Below, piece after piece: positions 10,760 through 21,414 of a DNA stretch of 64,000 bases; the stretch's first letter is position 1, and each line of letters opens with the position of its first letter. Where the stretch lies: the NCBI GenBank assembly GCA_031771865.1, contig JASISA010000025.1, positions 248,001-312,000 on the forward strand, read 5' to 3'. The DNA comes from Nothophaeocryptopus gaeumannii. Taxonomy: Eukaryota; Ascomycota; Dothideomycetes; Mycosphaerellales; Mycosphaerellaceae. The translations under genes were made by a program, and so were the position numbers. The notes under the pieces are model-generated. The model searched no databases, was not told the origin of the DNA, and saw only the letters and a program-made list of their open reading frames with translations.

Positions 10760-13042
10760 TCACCTCGCCCTTGCCATCTCCAAAGCGCGAACAATGGCAT
10801 CACAACACGCGATTCTCTCCTCGACCTCCTGTTGTTCGATTTGCATCACCTCAATACTCCTCTCCCAGAACGCCCGTCGACTCTTGGCCAAGTCCAGCGC
10901 GCTCCCATTGCCCTCTTTGCCAGTATACCCAAACTCGACTTTTGCGCCATGGTTCAGCAATGTGCCCACAACCTCGAGGGAACCAGGATATCCAGCTTGC
11001 GCAGCGGCAATTCCCAGTGGAGAACCGAATCTCTCGTCTTTTTGATTGACTTTTGCGCCGTGTTGAAGTAGGATGAGAATAATATCAGCCTTACACAACC
11101 ACGCTGCGCTGTTTATAGGGAAACCGCAAAGACCGCCGGGCTGGTCAACGTTGGCGCCATGAGCTAAGAGAGCTTTGACTTTATTGGAGCCCTTTGTGAA
11201 AGTCGTGGAGTTCATACTGCATGTATCGCATTTTCCTTGGATGTCTTCCGTCAGCCGGTGGGCCACAACTAGAGATTGGATTTCTTGATGAGACCAAAGG
11301 GCCGCAGCTGTTAATTGGCCGTCGGCGCGGTGCAGAGTAGAGGGATGAGCGCCGCATTGGAGGAGTTCCTCAGCTTTCTTGAGTTTGCCTTTTTGGATTG
11401 CCGTTGAGAGGTGTTTGTCGTAGGCGTTGAAAGGCTTGGCCGAACTTGTGGAGGAGTGGTGATGGTTGTTCATGAGAGACCTGAAGCCGCCTTTCACGTC
11501 TTTGAAAGAAATCATTCGCATGCGGTTCTGAAGACCTCCGATGTCTAATTTTCCATCTGTCTCATCGCATGGCGCTGATGCGTAGGTGTTGACGCTGATG
11601 GCAAAGCTGCGGAAGGATGTAGATGAGTTGCGATTGCTTCGTAGGAGTGCTTCCACAGACCATCGGCTTTGTTCCTGGTTGTCTCTCGCGGCGATGAGGT
11701 CGTTGATTTCGGCAATGTACGCCTGCAGCTGGGCCTGTTCCCAATGCTTTAGCTTCTCCCATAATCGGAAGCAGTCAGAGTCAGGCAATCTTCCAAATTC
11801 TTCCTCGCGGCTAGGTGGGTGGTGGCCTGTGCATGGTTTACTATGCGGAAATTTGAATCCACAGTGGCCGTTGGCTGCAGAATCGAGATGTGCTTGCAGG
11901 TCCTCCTGGTGATCAAATCCGATTCGACATTGCTTGCACTCGTGCTTTCCTTTGAACTCCTCTAAATGGCTTTGGAGATGTCCGATGAGGGCGTCATCAT
12001 CGTTGAAGTATCTCTTACATAAACTGCAGGTCATAGGCAACCAGGACTCAACGTCTCGTGGCTGCGACTGACCCTGACTCGCCAGAACCTTCGTACGCAG
12101 CTTGTTCTTCTTCGACGCTGCTGGAGCTATCTCTGTGGAGGCGTCAGACTTCTTCGATGCGCCTACACTAGGTCGGCTCTGGGGCGAGACGGAAGCTTCA
12201 GCATCTGCAGGCCTCAAGCTGGCGCTGGAATGTTTTCTTGAAGGATTTTTGCTATCCTTCGGTTGTTGGGAGATGACTGGCTTCTGGTCAGATGCTTCAG
12301 CGGGCCAGGCCGGTTGAGATTGGTGATATTCATTCTTCTCTGCCTTGATAGAAGGCGCAGATCCAGTGCGCTGATTGTAAGAGCGCGGGTCGTCAGGAGG
12401 TACTTTGGCCCTGAAGTCTGCTATTGACTTGCTGGTCCTTACTCCGGGCGCAGTCGGCATGGCCTCTGGCACGGTCATGACTGTCATTGAAGACGTCCAG
12501 GATGTGGCAGACGCAGCTGACCTCGGATTGCTGTCATCCGACGACAATGACTTTGGCTCACTGCCATCGGAAGTGCCGCAAGAAGAAATGTCGATAGCGC
12601 TGGCTCCGGTTGCTTCGCCATGTTGCTCTCGGCGATGCCTCTGAAGGTCATGATTTCTTCCAAAGCTTCGTCCGCACTTCAGACAGAGATGTCGCTTGTC
12701 TGGTTGAAGCCCAAGTCGTCGTCGGTGCATGTCTGTGTGGCGGTGCCGTGCCAAGGCCCTCTTCTCGGTGTAGGTAGTTCCACAGGCATCGCATTCATAG
12801 TTGACGCGCGGCCGTTTCGAAGGCGGCTGCGAAGCATCTGGCGAGGTTTCTTCGCTGTTGCTGGTAGAAGGAGAGTACTTTGCTTGCTTGCTTTCGGCAC
12901 GACGGCCGTGCTCCTCCTCGATGATCCCGAGTCTGCCATCGCCATCGACGTGTAATTGCGAAGGCGTAGCTGGCAGGTAATCCATAGTCGACATAGCGAG
13001 CGTGCGGTGCCGCCCCGGGATGGCAGCGTTATGCGGAATCAA
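10760..13042 (-). CDS. C2H2 zinc-finger protein with C-terminal ankyrin repeats
   Basis: Single exon, 760 residues; ATGs at residues 17 and 20 are alternative starts. Two classic C2H2 fingers lie at about 83-106 (CDAC..H..H) and 119-141 (CLKC..HRREQH). A long disordered Ser/Pro/Lys-rich section follows, then a second finger pair at about 340-400 (CSLC..HLQSH and CKQC..H). A coil-like segment (KLKHWEQAQLQAYIAEINDLI) comes next, and after about residue 545 a run of ankyrin-like repeats (LLQCGAHPSTLHRADG, ALLAHGANVDQPGG, LLQHGAKVNQKDE, LLNHGAKVEFG). The predicted role is nuclear, DNA-binding with a protein-interaction tail; target genes cannot be inferred. The fingers and repeats are clear, but I do not recognise a named orthologue. 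Confidence 0.88.
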   Translation of the reverse strand: MIPHNAAIPGRHRTLAMSTMDYLPATPSQLHVDGDGRLGIIEEEHGRRAESKQAKYSPSTSNSEETSPDASQPPSKRPRVNYECDACGTTYTEKRALARHRHTDMHRRRLGLQPDKRHLCLKCGRSFGRNHDLQRHRREQHGEATGASAIDISSCGTSDGSEPKSLSSDDSNPRSAASATSWTSSMTVMTVPEAMPTAPGVRTSKSIADFRAKVPPDDPRSYNQRTGSAPSIKAEKNEYHQSQPAWPAEASDQKPVISQQPKDSKNPSRKHSSASLRPADAEASVSPQSRPSVGASKKSDASTEIAPAASKKNKLRTKVLASQGQSQPRDVESWLPMTCSLCKRYFNDDDALIGHLQSHLEEFKGKHECKQCRIGFDHQEDLQAHLDSAANGHCGFKFPHSKPCTGHHPPSREEEFGRLPDSDCFRLWEKLKHWEQAQLQAYIAEINDLIAARDNQEQSRWSVEALLRSNRNSSTSFRSFAISVNTYASAPCDETDGKLDIGGLQNRMRMISFKDVKGGFRSLMNNHHHSSTSSAKPFNAYDKHLSTAIQKGKLKKAEELLQCGAHPSTLHRADGQLTAAALWSHQEIQSLVVAHRLTEDIQGKCDTCSMNSTTFTKGSNKVKALLAHGANVDQPGGLCGFPINSAAWLCKADIILILLQHGAKVNQKDERFGSPLGIAAAQAGYPGSLEVVGTLLNHGAKVEFGYTGKEGNGSALDLAKSRRAFWERSIEVMQIEQQEVEERIACCDAIVRALEMARAR

Positions 13043-14754
13043 TATAGGATATAGTGCATTGAGATTTTCCCCTGCTTCCTTTCGGATGGCGCAACCTGGT
13101 GTATTTACAACCCAAACGTCTCGAAGTCAAAGTGACGCGCAGCTAAGCGATTGACTCTACTGCAGGTGGCACACGAATAGGAGCCTAAGTCCTGGATCCT
13201 GATATGCAGCGATAGGGTGTATTGTTGGTCAGGCAGGGTGAACTGGTGTTGTCGGCGCGTCGTCAATCCGTACCGCATGCGAGCAGACCCGCGCGCATCG
13301 GACCAATTCAACGGGGCGGTGGCAAGTTTGATCGACTCGTTCTCTCCAGTTCCGATCAACAACAGCCAGATTGCGTCCAGGTCCCCGGTCTGAATCACAG
13401 CGAAGCACGGTGGAAGAATGGTGTCGTCAGGCCGTCAAAGATGGGCGCTCGGAAAGGTCCCGAGCTGACAAGGGCTGAGCCGTTTCACGTACTGTACTCT
13501 AGGTGGACCCTGCAGGTCGGCCAATGAGTGATCGACAGGTGCGAGCCTGGAACCGTAAAGATCTGCAACGTCTCGCCTTGAGAGCCACTGAGAAGCCGAG
13601 GCCGGGCCGGTCAGCGATGAGCTTGCAAGTGGTTTTGCTGTAGATGCCCAAGGGGGAGATGAGGCTCAAGTGGCTGTCACGAGTGCTAGTTCTCTTGCGA
13701 TTGCGATTCATGAACGCGCCGCAGGAGGTTTGCATAGACTTGCACTCTGAAACGCGCGAGATCGAAGTCCTCTGCACTTCTGCAACAATGATCGGAAGCC
13801 CGCCCATCTCGCAGGATGCAGACCAGTCAGTGCAAGCCACCCTCTCGACATCGGTTCGGGACCGCGATAGGAAGGATGGCTGCACTTCAGCATTTGCCCG
13901 CCTTGCAAATGGCAAATATTCGCAAGCTCACGCCTTGCATTTGATTCCTTCTACGCGAAGCAGGGAGCGCATTCGATGCGTAGCTAAAGGGACCGATCTT
14001 CTGCATCGGAGACGACCATAAAAGCGCCGTGACTCGGACATTTAGCGTTCGCATGTCTGAGGCGGACCATGCCTAAGGTCGACAACCACTTTCCATGTGG
14101 CTTCTCTGTCCCCGGCGGTTGGATAATTATACGGCGCATGCTGCAAGCCCGCACGGTACCGGAAATCCTCTGGTTGGTAGTGGCCACATTCGTGCAAAAG
14201 TGCGCTGATGAGCGCTCCAAATTGCCTACACCGAGTGAGTGGAGTGACTGCTCAAAATTTGCTAGATCTAACGGAGAATGCGCCGCTTGATTGCACATAA
14301 CCGAGGGTAGTGAGATATTCAGAAGTAAGAGGAGGTGAAGGCATCTAGGTAGTGGTTACTGCTGGTGATGCTTGTGCAGGTGCGGGGTGCAGACTGTAGT
14401 GATGCCCAGCTCAAGCATGGCCTGTAGTTCTATAGAACTACCAAAATACGTTCGTCGAGGGTCGCTTGTCATCACGCTCATGCCGTGTCTCAGTGCAGGT
14501 TCGATGCTCTCCGACTGCGTGGTCAAACCCATCACAGCGTCTGGTAGCGAATGTGTCGAAGGATCGAGGCACCAGTAGTGCAGATGCAGGCCTCAGGTAT
14601 ACCCCTCGGAATATGTGGCACAAGGATTAGTCTGTCTTCAGGTTTACTCTGCCGTACACTCGTAGATGTTATTCGGCACGCCCTTCATTTCCAGCATCTT
14701 CGACCCGATCACAACTTCGAGACCTGTGCTACGCGACATTGCACGCAGCCTGAG
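13043..14754. other. Intergenic, no gene recognised
   Basis: About 1.7 kb between the zinc-finger gene (its promoter side) and the HET gene. Open frames on both strands up to ~140 codons were read; none shows domain-like composition or supporting introns. Confidence 0.5.
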
Positions 14755-16915
14755 ATGGCCTCAGGACAGACAATGCATCCACCACCGCCCTCTCCGCCTC
14801 CACCGCCTCTACCTGATGCTGATCATACATACTGGAAGCTCGATGCTCCTCCACAATGCGAATTACCAGCCTGTCGGTGGTTCTGTCGACATCACCAGCA
14901 CAATCAGGGCAGAATAGTATTTCCTTCCAGCGTGGTGCACTTGAAGGAGAAGTCTTGCCCTTATTGTAGACTTTTGCTCGAGATTTGCATGCACGCTCCC
15001 GCGTTGCTTGATATTGAATCTTACATCAATATAGGCCAGGGCAAAACGGAGCTTATGTGGCAGTCAACGTCGCGCTTTACGCCTGAACGAATTGGTGCTT
15101 TCTCACCAGAAGATGCCGCACAGCCTCCTGGCCTCGTGATGGATGGATCGTTCACTCTTGGCAGTGTTTTTAGGACTGTATGGGTTGATATCAGCGTTGA
15201 GCAAGGCAAGCAGTCCACAGCGTGACTGCAGTGCTCAAGTTGTGAAGCTAATGGGTCCGGTCGTAGAGTGTGAGTGTCTGAAGCCATTGCCACGCATTAC
15301 GGGGACGTTCCACTCGGATCCACATTCGGATGATATGCTTGAGCAGACGAGGAGCTGGATCCGCCAGTGCGATAATGGCCACGACCTCTGTCAGACCGGG
15401 GGGCCGCGATGTCTACCTACTAGAGTGCTGGATGTTCGTCACTTCATCAAAAGTGGCATCATATGTCTATATGAGACTTGTGGTGAAGTCGAGCGTTACA
15501 TAGCGCTCTCATACTGCTGGGGAAGCGTCAAGACGCCGCTCATCACGACTACGCACAACTTGGATCGGCACAAGAAAGGGATATCCGTTGACGAGTTACC
15601 ACGATCCTATGCAGACCTATTCTGGCTTGCATGCAAGTTGAGCGTGCCTTATATCTGGATAGACGCGCTCTGTATAATCCAAGACGCAGTGGATGATTGG
15701 GAGATAGAGGCCTCGAAAATGGCAAATGTCTACAAGGACGCTTACCTCACTGTAATATCGGCTTTGGCGGACAATCCGCACCAGCCGCTACTGGACACAA
15801 GATCTCAAGAGCATCAGTGGCACTCTTTTGATTTCAATGGTGCGCCCGGTCATGACCATCAAGTCAGAGTCCGTAGGGCGAGAGTCTACAATTACGACAT
15901 GTGTGAATTTGCGCCTATCCTAAAGCGGGCTTGGTGCTTTCAGGAGCGTCTGACAGCTAGACGTTGTATCATCTACACGACACAAGAAGCCTTCTGGGAG
16001 TGCCGGATGTGTTGTCGTTCCGAGTACAGCGAAAGTCTAACACATTTCGAGCCACGGGTTATGGTGCCGACATCACTCAAGAAAGGAAGTGAAGTATTCT
16101 TTGCAAGTTCCGCAGCTGCCTATAGCAAGTGGCTCAGAACCGTAGAGCAGTATACGATCAAGAAGATCAGTGTAGCCACGGACAGATTGCCTGCGATCTC
16201 GGCTCTGGCTGCGGCTGTACGTAACGCTACTGGTGACGAGTATCTGGCAGGCTTGTGGCGTGGAGACCTCATACTACAGCTTATGTGGCAAGCTTGGGGT
16301 CTGGATGGCGAAGCATACCAAAGCAAGAGTTGTACTGGGTACATTGCACCAACGTGGAGCTGGGCTGGAAACCCCAACCAGATAATTTATGGCTTCGCTC
16401 AACGACAATTCTCCAGCCAGTCCAGCTCGGATTACATCGCCACGGTTGTGCATGCCTCGTGCATAGCGAAAGGTCGGAACCCTCTTGGCGCAGTCAGCGA
16501 CGCATGTCTAGATCTTCGCGGGATATACTGTGAAGCAGTCCTATACGTACCTGGACCCGGAGCATCCGATCGAGAGCTTTACATCAGGCTGAAGCCACCA
16601 GATGGACGACTGCTCGCGGATGGCATATTGAACATCTCGCTTGATGGCGTAGTGATGGCCGTGGGCTCTTGCCTGACTGTGCAGCGAGTGACTTTCTCGA
16701 ATGCCGGGCAACAGAGCTGTAAGGGCGAAGTCATTCTTTTCTGGCTCACGAACCATTGCTGTCTTGTCCTAGCACAATCTCTATCGCAGCCCGGGTGCTA
16801 CGAGCGTCTTGGAATTGCGACACGTTTTTTGAACAAGGTAGGCCCTCTTGATTATGTGGCGGGTGCCGAAGACATAAAACCTACGCCCACAGTCGGACAG
16901 GTGCGAATAGTATGA
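14755..16915 (+). CDS. HET-domain (heterokaryon incompatibility-type) protein
   Basis: Exons 14755-15177 and 15221-16915 give 705 residues. The 43-nt intron (GTATGG..CAG) is short but needed to join the two frames. The N-terminus has a Pro-rich patch and a Cys/His-rich segment (CELPACRWFCRHHQ, CPYCRLLL). The HET domain covers roughly residues 245-400, with its three hallmark blocks: YIALSYCWG, YIWIDALCIIQD and DWEIEASKMANVYKDAYLTV. HET domains act in non-self recognition and cell death in filamentous ascomycetes, and most copies are orphan paralogues. Nothing shows the C-terminal ~250 residues to be a known domain. It is adjacent to the transposon island. An upstream in-frame ATG at about 14551 exists but adds non-conserved sequence. 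Confidence 0.9.
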
Positions 16916-17246
16916 ATTCTACGGGACCTGAGCCTGGCGTGCCAAAGTGTAGAACTACTCGCTTTGAAGCTCCTCGTCATCGTTGCAAATCTTCCCGGTC
17001 TCTAATCTCCCGTCCTAACTGTCACCCACTGCGAATCGACTACAATCATTTAGCGTCGAGGCCACAGCTTCGCTCGGGCGTGTTTCCGCCCAGCCTCCCT
17101 CGCACGATTCTGCGACATCAGCGAGATCGCAACCACATCGCGAATCCATACATGGAAGAGTTCAGATGAAGAATTGTCATTTAGCAGATGATGACGCTAC
17201 GGGTCCCAAAAATCTCGCATGGTTACTGGCTTGGTGAAGAAGCCAC
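16916..17246. other. Convergent intergenic region
   Basis: Between the ends of the HET gene (+) and the coiled-coil gene (-). No feature seen. Confidence 0.5.
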
Positions 17247-18114
17247 TCAGATGCCGCTTCCCAGCATGTGAAAGATCATACCCAAAGGTCCAGGAATGAA
17301 GGGAACCTGCGGCTGTCTAAAATTGCTTGCATGCGTGGCCTGTCGTAGCCTCAGTTGCTCTGCCTCAGCCTGCACCCTTGCCGTTTCGCGCTGCACCTCT
17401 AGCATCTTAACTTGAGCTGCCTCCGCCTGTCGTTGCGAGTCAGCTTGCGAGTTTTTGTGCTGTGCGTACGCTGCGGCCACCACCGGAATCACAACAGGCG
17501 CTAGACTAGTAAACTGTGAAGCTTATTAGCGTGTCGCTCTTTCTTGAAAGAAAGATTCACTTACGATGTCTTTCAAAAATTGACCTGTTGTCTGTCCTCT
17601 TTCGGAAGCACACGTTACCATATTTTGATCCAACTCATCCAACTTCTGTCGTCGGACGAGTTCGCCTTCGTCCTCCAATGCTTTCTTCCTTGGTTGTATG
17701 GTTAGCATCATTTTCGCAAAGCATCGACAGGTCTACTCACTGTCGGTCGATTCGATCTAAGTCTGCTTTGTACTCATCGTTGGCCTGTTCGAGTATGCGC
17801 TTCAATTTCGCATCGTGCTCGGCCTGGGCTTCAGCCAGGCCTTCGGCATATATCTGTGCCATAATTTCACGCTCTTTGTTCAATACAGAATCGAGTTCCT
17901 CGCCAGCGCTGGTTTCCTTGAGAGTCTTGTTGTGATCGACAAGTTGTCGCTGTACTTGCAGCACGACTGGTGGGTTGCCGAGCAGAGTGCGGACAATCGC
18001 AGAAGCAGACTGGATCGTGTTATCGTGGGAGAGCAGTTTAGCGCCAAGCTCTAGAAGGTTTCCCGGCTTGGCGCACAACCCTATATGGCGCACAGACACC
18101 TGCACACCAACCAC
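17247..18114 (-). pseudogene. Coiled-coil protein of unknown function, 5' end split by a transposon
   Basis: Exons (minus) 18114-17741, 17688-17565 and 17513-17247 with introns of 52 and 51 nt give 254 residues, rich in Glu/Gln/Lys/Ala heptads (about residues 55-155 and 185-225) and ending PGPLGMIFHMLGSGI. The part upstream of 18053 is not host sequence: it is read through the terminal inverted repeat of a DNA transposon, which supplies an in-frame ATG at 18114. If the element (18054-20859) and one TA are removed, the host frame continues to ATG ATA GAG at 20865, with a stop just upstream, so the insertion sits in the second codon. The gene may still be expressed as a chimera or be dead. The family is not recognised. 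Confidence 0.7.
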
Positions 18115-18136
18115 CTACCTTTGTAAGTGAATAACT
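18054..18136 (+). repeat. Left terminal inverted repeat of the pogo-like element
   Basis: 83 bp beginning GAAGGTTTCCCGGCTTGG. The first ~44 bp match the right end with one mismatch; the inner part is more diverged but ends in a conserved GTGAATAACT block. Confidence 0.95.
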
Positions 18137-19368
18137 TAGCCAATTCCTAACCGAATCACATGAAACTCAGGAATCTGAGTGAACTTGATATGCTCTTCAA
18201 TTTAGGATAGGTCAAAGCCTTGGAGGTGCTTTGGCTGCCTCCTTATACGCCCTGATCTGCTAGCTACTAGGTTTTGAGACTTCTTGCTTAGTGTAACTAC
18301 TACATCTTCATTTTAGGGCTGTTCAAAGACAACACGCCTTAGGGGGTTCTTTACTTTCTTGACAGACTCCTTGAGGTTAGCATCTAGCTGTTTGTTGGCT
18401 TGGTCAACTTCCTTTTGCCTTTCTTTCCTTGCTTTTTCAGTAGCAGCTTTCTCTTTCTTCTCCTTTACCTCCTATTGCTTTTGAATAGCCTCCAACTGCC
18501 GAGCATTAGCTTGGAACTGTTTCTCTGCCTCCTTCTGAACTTTAGCTACCTCTTTAGTAGCCTAATTAGTATCTTTCTTTACTTCCTTTTTAGCTAATAT
18601 TTCCTTTGCCCTAGCTACCTTGTTTAGGCTTGCAAAGATTGCTCTACTTTCTTCTTTAGCCCTAACTAGCTTAAAGAGCTTTTGGCCTCGCTTTCTACGC
18701 TTCTTTTCTTTATATAGGGATTGTAAAAGGGCGTCCTTTTCCCTCTAGAGTCTTACATTCTCTAAATGAAGGTAGGCAACTTTATTCTTTAGCTTCCTTG
18801 CCTGTATGTTATGTCTTATTATCCCCTTTACTACAGCCCCTTTAACTATAGTTTGAATCTTGTTCTAGTTATTTAGGGATAAGGTAGAGTTGTTGGATCC
18901 CTTTAAGTTTAGCCTAGAGCCTACCTTGTTGTTGTTGTCTAGCTTCTTCTTCTTTAGTAGCTTTAATAGGATAATCTTAGGGTTATATAGATAGATACCT
19001 GTCTTTTCAAAGCTAGAGGCAATGTTTAAAGGGACTATAGCAAGGGACTAAGCTTCCTAAAAGAGCTGAAAGAATACACGCTTTATAATACCTACAAGAC
19101 TATAGCTCTTTACTATAAACCTGTCTAAAGCTTAGGAGTACTAAGTAGCCAAAGGGGCGAAGAGAGAGATATCCAATAGCTAGAGTCTATATGTCGAATA
19201 AGGAGGATAGATAGCTAAAAGGATCCGGTAGGCTAGGTAGTAATTAACAAAGCGTATATTTAGATGTGAGCTATAACTATCAATAAATAGGAGCCTCCAA
19301 TTTCGACTATTCCTAGCCTTAGGCTTTGTAAAACGATTATAGACCTCTATTAACTATTAGTATCCAAG

Positions 19369-19716
19369 TGTTACGGACCGTCTCCTCGATCACGTGGATT
19401 GGCCTAAGAAGCGTCGAACCTCGGAATGTCTCTCGGTGATCAGAGTCTTGAGAAGTGTAACCTTTACTCAGAAGAGTAGTATTGAGAGATTGAGTTGAGC
19501 ACGAAGCTCCTATCTACCTTAGTAGAGAACGTGATCTATATACACACAGGAGATTCGTGCGCTCTCCTTGCTTTCTCTGCCTCCCGTGCTTCCGGTGGAA
19601 GCACTGCGAGCGACGAGAGTACTGCGAGCGAGCTGCAGCGGAACCTCCCGAGGCTGAACTGCAGATCCGCGCTCAGACTGGTTGGCTGCCATCGCCTCTC
19701 GGTTCCATCCGTAACA
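19369..19716. mobile_element. Solo LTR 1 (348 bp) inserted in the transposon
   Basis: Begins TGTTACGGA and ends TCCGTAACA, a 9-bp perfect inverted terminus, and is flanked on both sides by the 5-bp duplication CCAAG (19364-19368 and 19717-19721). It is GC-richer than the surrounding RIP-damaged element and contains a TATATAC-like box. No internal retrotransposon sequence is present, so it is a solo LTR left by LTR-LTR recombination. Confidence 0.95.
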
Positions 19717-19808
19717 CCAAGCTTATCTAAAGTCCAGCTATTTAGTAAGCCTATAAAGAAAGTACTGTGCTTGTCTAGGTTCACATCCTCTACCTAGGTA
19801 TCCTAAAG

Positions 19809-20128
19809 TGTTACGGACCGTCTCCTCGATCACGTGGATTGGCCTAAGAAGCGTCGAACCTCGGAATGTCTCTCGGTGATCAGAGTCTTGAGAAGTGTAA
19901 CCTTTACTCAGAAGAGTAGTATTGAGTTGAGCACGAAGCTCCTATCTAGCTGATAAGGAATGTTCTCTATATACTCGCCTTCCTTAGTATTGCTCTGTCT
20001 GCTCTGTCTGCTCCGTTGCTCTGCTGAGGGAGCATAGAGAGCACTGAGAGCAATCTGTAACGGGATCACCCGTTGCAGCTGTGCCTCAGATTGGTTGGCT
20101 GTCATGACTCCACGACTTGTCCGTAACA
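19809..20128. mobile_element. Solo LTR 2 (320 bp), same family as LTR 1
   Basis: Shares the first ~118 bp with LTR 1 almost exactly and the same TGTTACGGA...TCCGTAACA termini, with the 5-bp target duplication TAAAG on both sides (19804-19808 and 20129-20133). The different duplication proves an insertion independent of LTR 1. The middle has diverged and is about 28 bp shorter. Confidence 0.95.
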
Positions 20129-20776
20129 TAAAGATTACTAGATTAGGCCTTATATATTAAGGTAGGAGGAAGTACTAAACTATCTATATAGATAGCTACA
20201 ATATAGGTAATCTATTCACGATTACTATCTTAAAGAACTCTAACTAGTTTGCTCTCTTTAAAAGCTCCTTTTGTAAAGATCCTTTAAGACTTATTAACTA
20301 CCCTAAGAAGGAACCCTTTCTTATCTATATTAACTATATTGTTTAGCTAGATATTATATTTTTGGATCTTCTTTTTAAGGAGGCTAAAGTACAGGGCATA
20401 GTACTTTTCATTATTAGCCTAAGATCTTGCTTTATCTAGGCCTAAAAGATAGCTAGTATCTAAAATGTTAGAGTACCTTTTTATAAAAGCAGTAGGCTAG
20501 TTCTTTCTAGGTAAGTAACCTACGATATTAAAGGCAAAGTTCCTTAATATTGTAGTAGTAGGAGGGATACTAATTATACTATAGTTAGTAAGATCCTTAA
20601 TATATTCGTAAAGGTTATGCTCCTATTAGTCGTTTAAAACTCGCTTGTTTTTATACTACTGCTACTTAGTCCCTTGTTTACTATTCTATACTTTTAATAG
20701 CTTGGATCTTTCTATTTTAAACTTCTTTACTGTCTTAGATCTGCAAGCGCCTTCTCAATCTAATCCATAGTTGTCG

Positions 20777-20859
20777 AGTTATTCACTGACAAAGATAGGT
20801 ATATGGACCATATGAGTCTGTGCGCCATATAGGGATGTGCGCCAAGCCGGGAAACCTTC
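20777..20859 (-). repeat. Right terminal inverted repeat of the pogo-like element
   Basis: Inverse complement of 18054-18136 with scattered mismatches, ending ..GGGAAACCTTC directly before the duplicated TA. Confidence 0.95.
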
Positions 20860-20861
20860 TA

Positions 20862-21414
20862 TCATACCTTGTCTTTCGGCAACCAGTTAAAGCTTTCCAT
20901 ACATACCACTATTGTCGAATTTTAGATTGCTGGAGGTGTATCAGCCCTGTGCAGTAACATAAGCATGCCCTGATTTCATCCGACCAGCCCAGGTTGTCAC
21001 ATGTGGCACTTAGACTCCAGATGTACATATGATGGGTGCGATCCGTCTGGTGGTTGGTTTAAGCTTCGGCAACTTGAATCGTGGCGTCCACCAGGAGTCG
21101 TGATCTAGGTGGCTTCTCGGTCTTGTGCCCGCAGACCCTGATCATGCGGAGTCCTCATGCAGCCGCATCCAGAGCACATCCACACATCTACTCGAATCCA
21201 GCAACGGCCAACACAAGAGATAGACTTCCGCGGCCCACGATCCGATCGAAGTTGAAAGAGCCTTACCTAGCATTTAATCTCCTCCATTGAACATACAACG
21301 CAAAGACAGGCTATCCAAAGGAGCTAAGACCCCAAGGTCATCAATGACAGCATTGCGACAGAAAAACGAGGCCACGAGGGAGGTTACTGGGTTGTGCTGA
21401 CATAAACCGCAACC
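20862..21414. other. Flank of the transposon; displaced 5' end of the coiled-coil gene
   Basis: The ATG at 20865-20863 (minus) and the sequence to its right are the probable original start codon and promoter of the gene split by the transposon. No other gene is visible. Confidence 0.5.

Larger units (their letters stand above)
18137..20776 (-). pseudogene. Degenerate transposase (DDE_1/pogo family)
   Basis: Reading the minus strand gives transposase-like sequence broken by many TAG/TAA codons. The legible parts are the DDE-like core near 19080-19320 and the charged C-terminal tail near 18190-18620; the core is split by solo LTR 19369-19716. Stops fall where CAG or TGG codons would become TAG by C-to-T or G-to-A change. 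The N-terminal DNA-binding region near 20200-20750 is too damaged to read with confidence. Confidence 0.85.
18052..20861 (-). mobile_element. pogo/Fot1-type DNA transposon, RIP-damaged, with two nested solo LTRs
   Basis: The element spans 18054-20859 (2806 bp) flanked by the TA dinucleotide at 18052-18053 and 20860-20861, the target duplication of Tc1/mariner/pogo elements. Removing the two solo LTRs and their duplications leaves about 2128 bp, usual for this group. The transposase reads on the minus strand. Around 19080-19320 a DDE-type core is legible (LLFIDSYSSHLNIRF, LLDISLFAPLAT, ALDRFI), and near 18190-18620 a Lys/Glu-rich C-terminal tail. Many codons are TAG/TAA where Gln or Trp is expected, and the interior is rich in TpA and poor in CpA/TpG, the mark of RIP. 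It cannot make a transposase. Confidence 0.95.

Noticed and set aside
13499..14021. Overlapping frames of ~125-138 codons on both strands
   Set aside because: Arg/Ser-rich and mirror each other; no recognisable motif.
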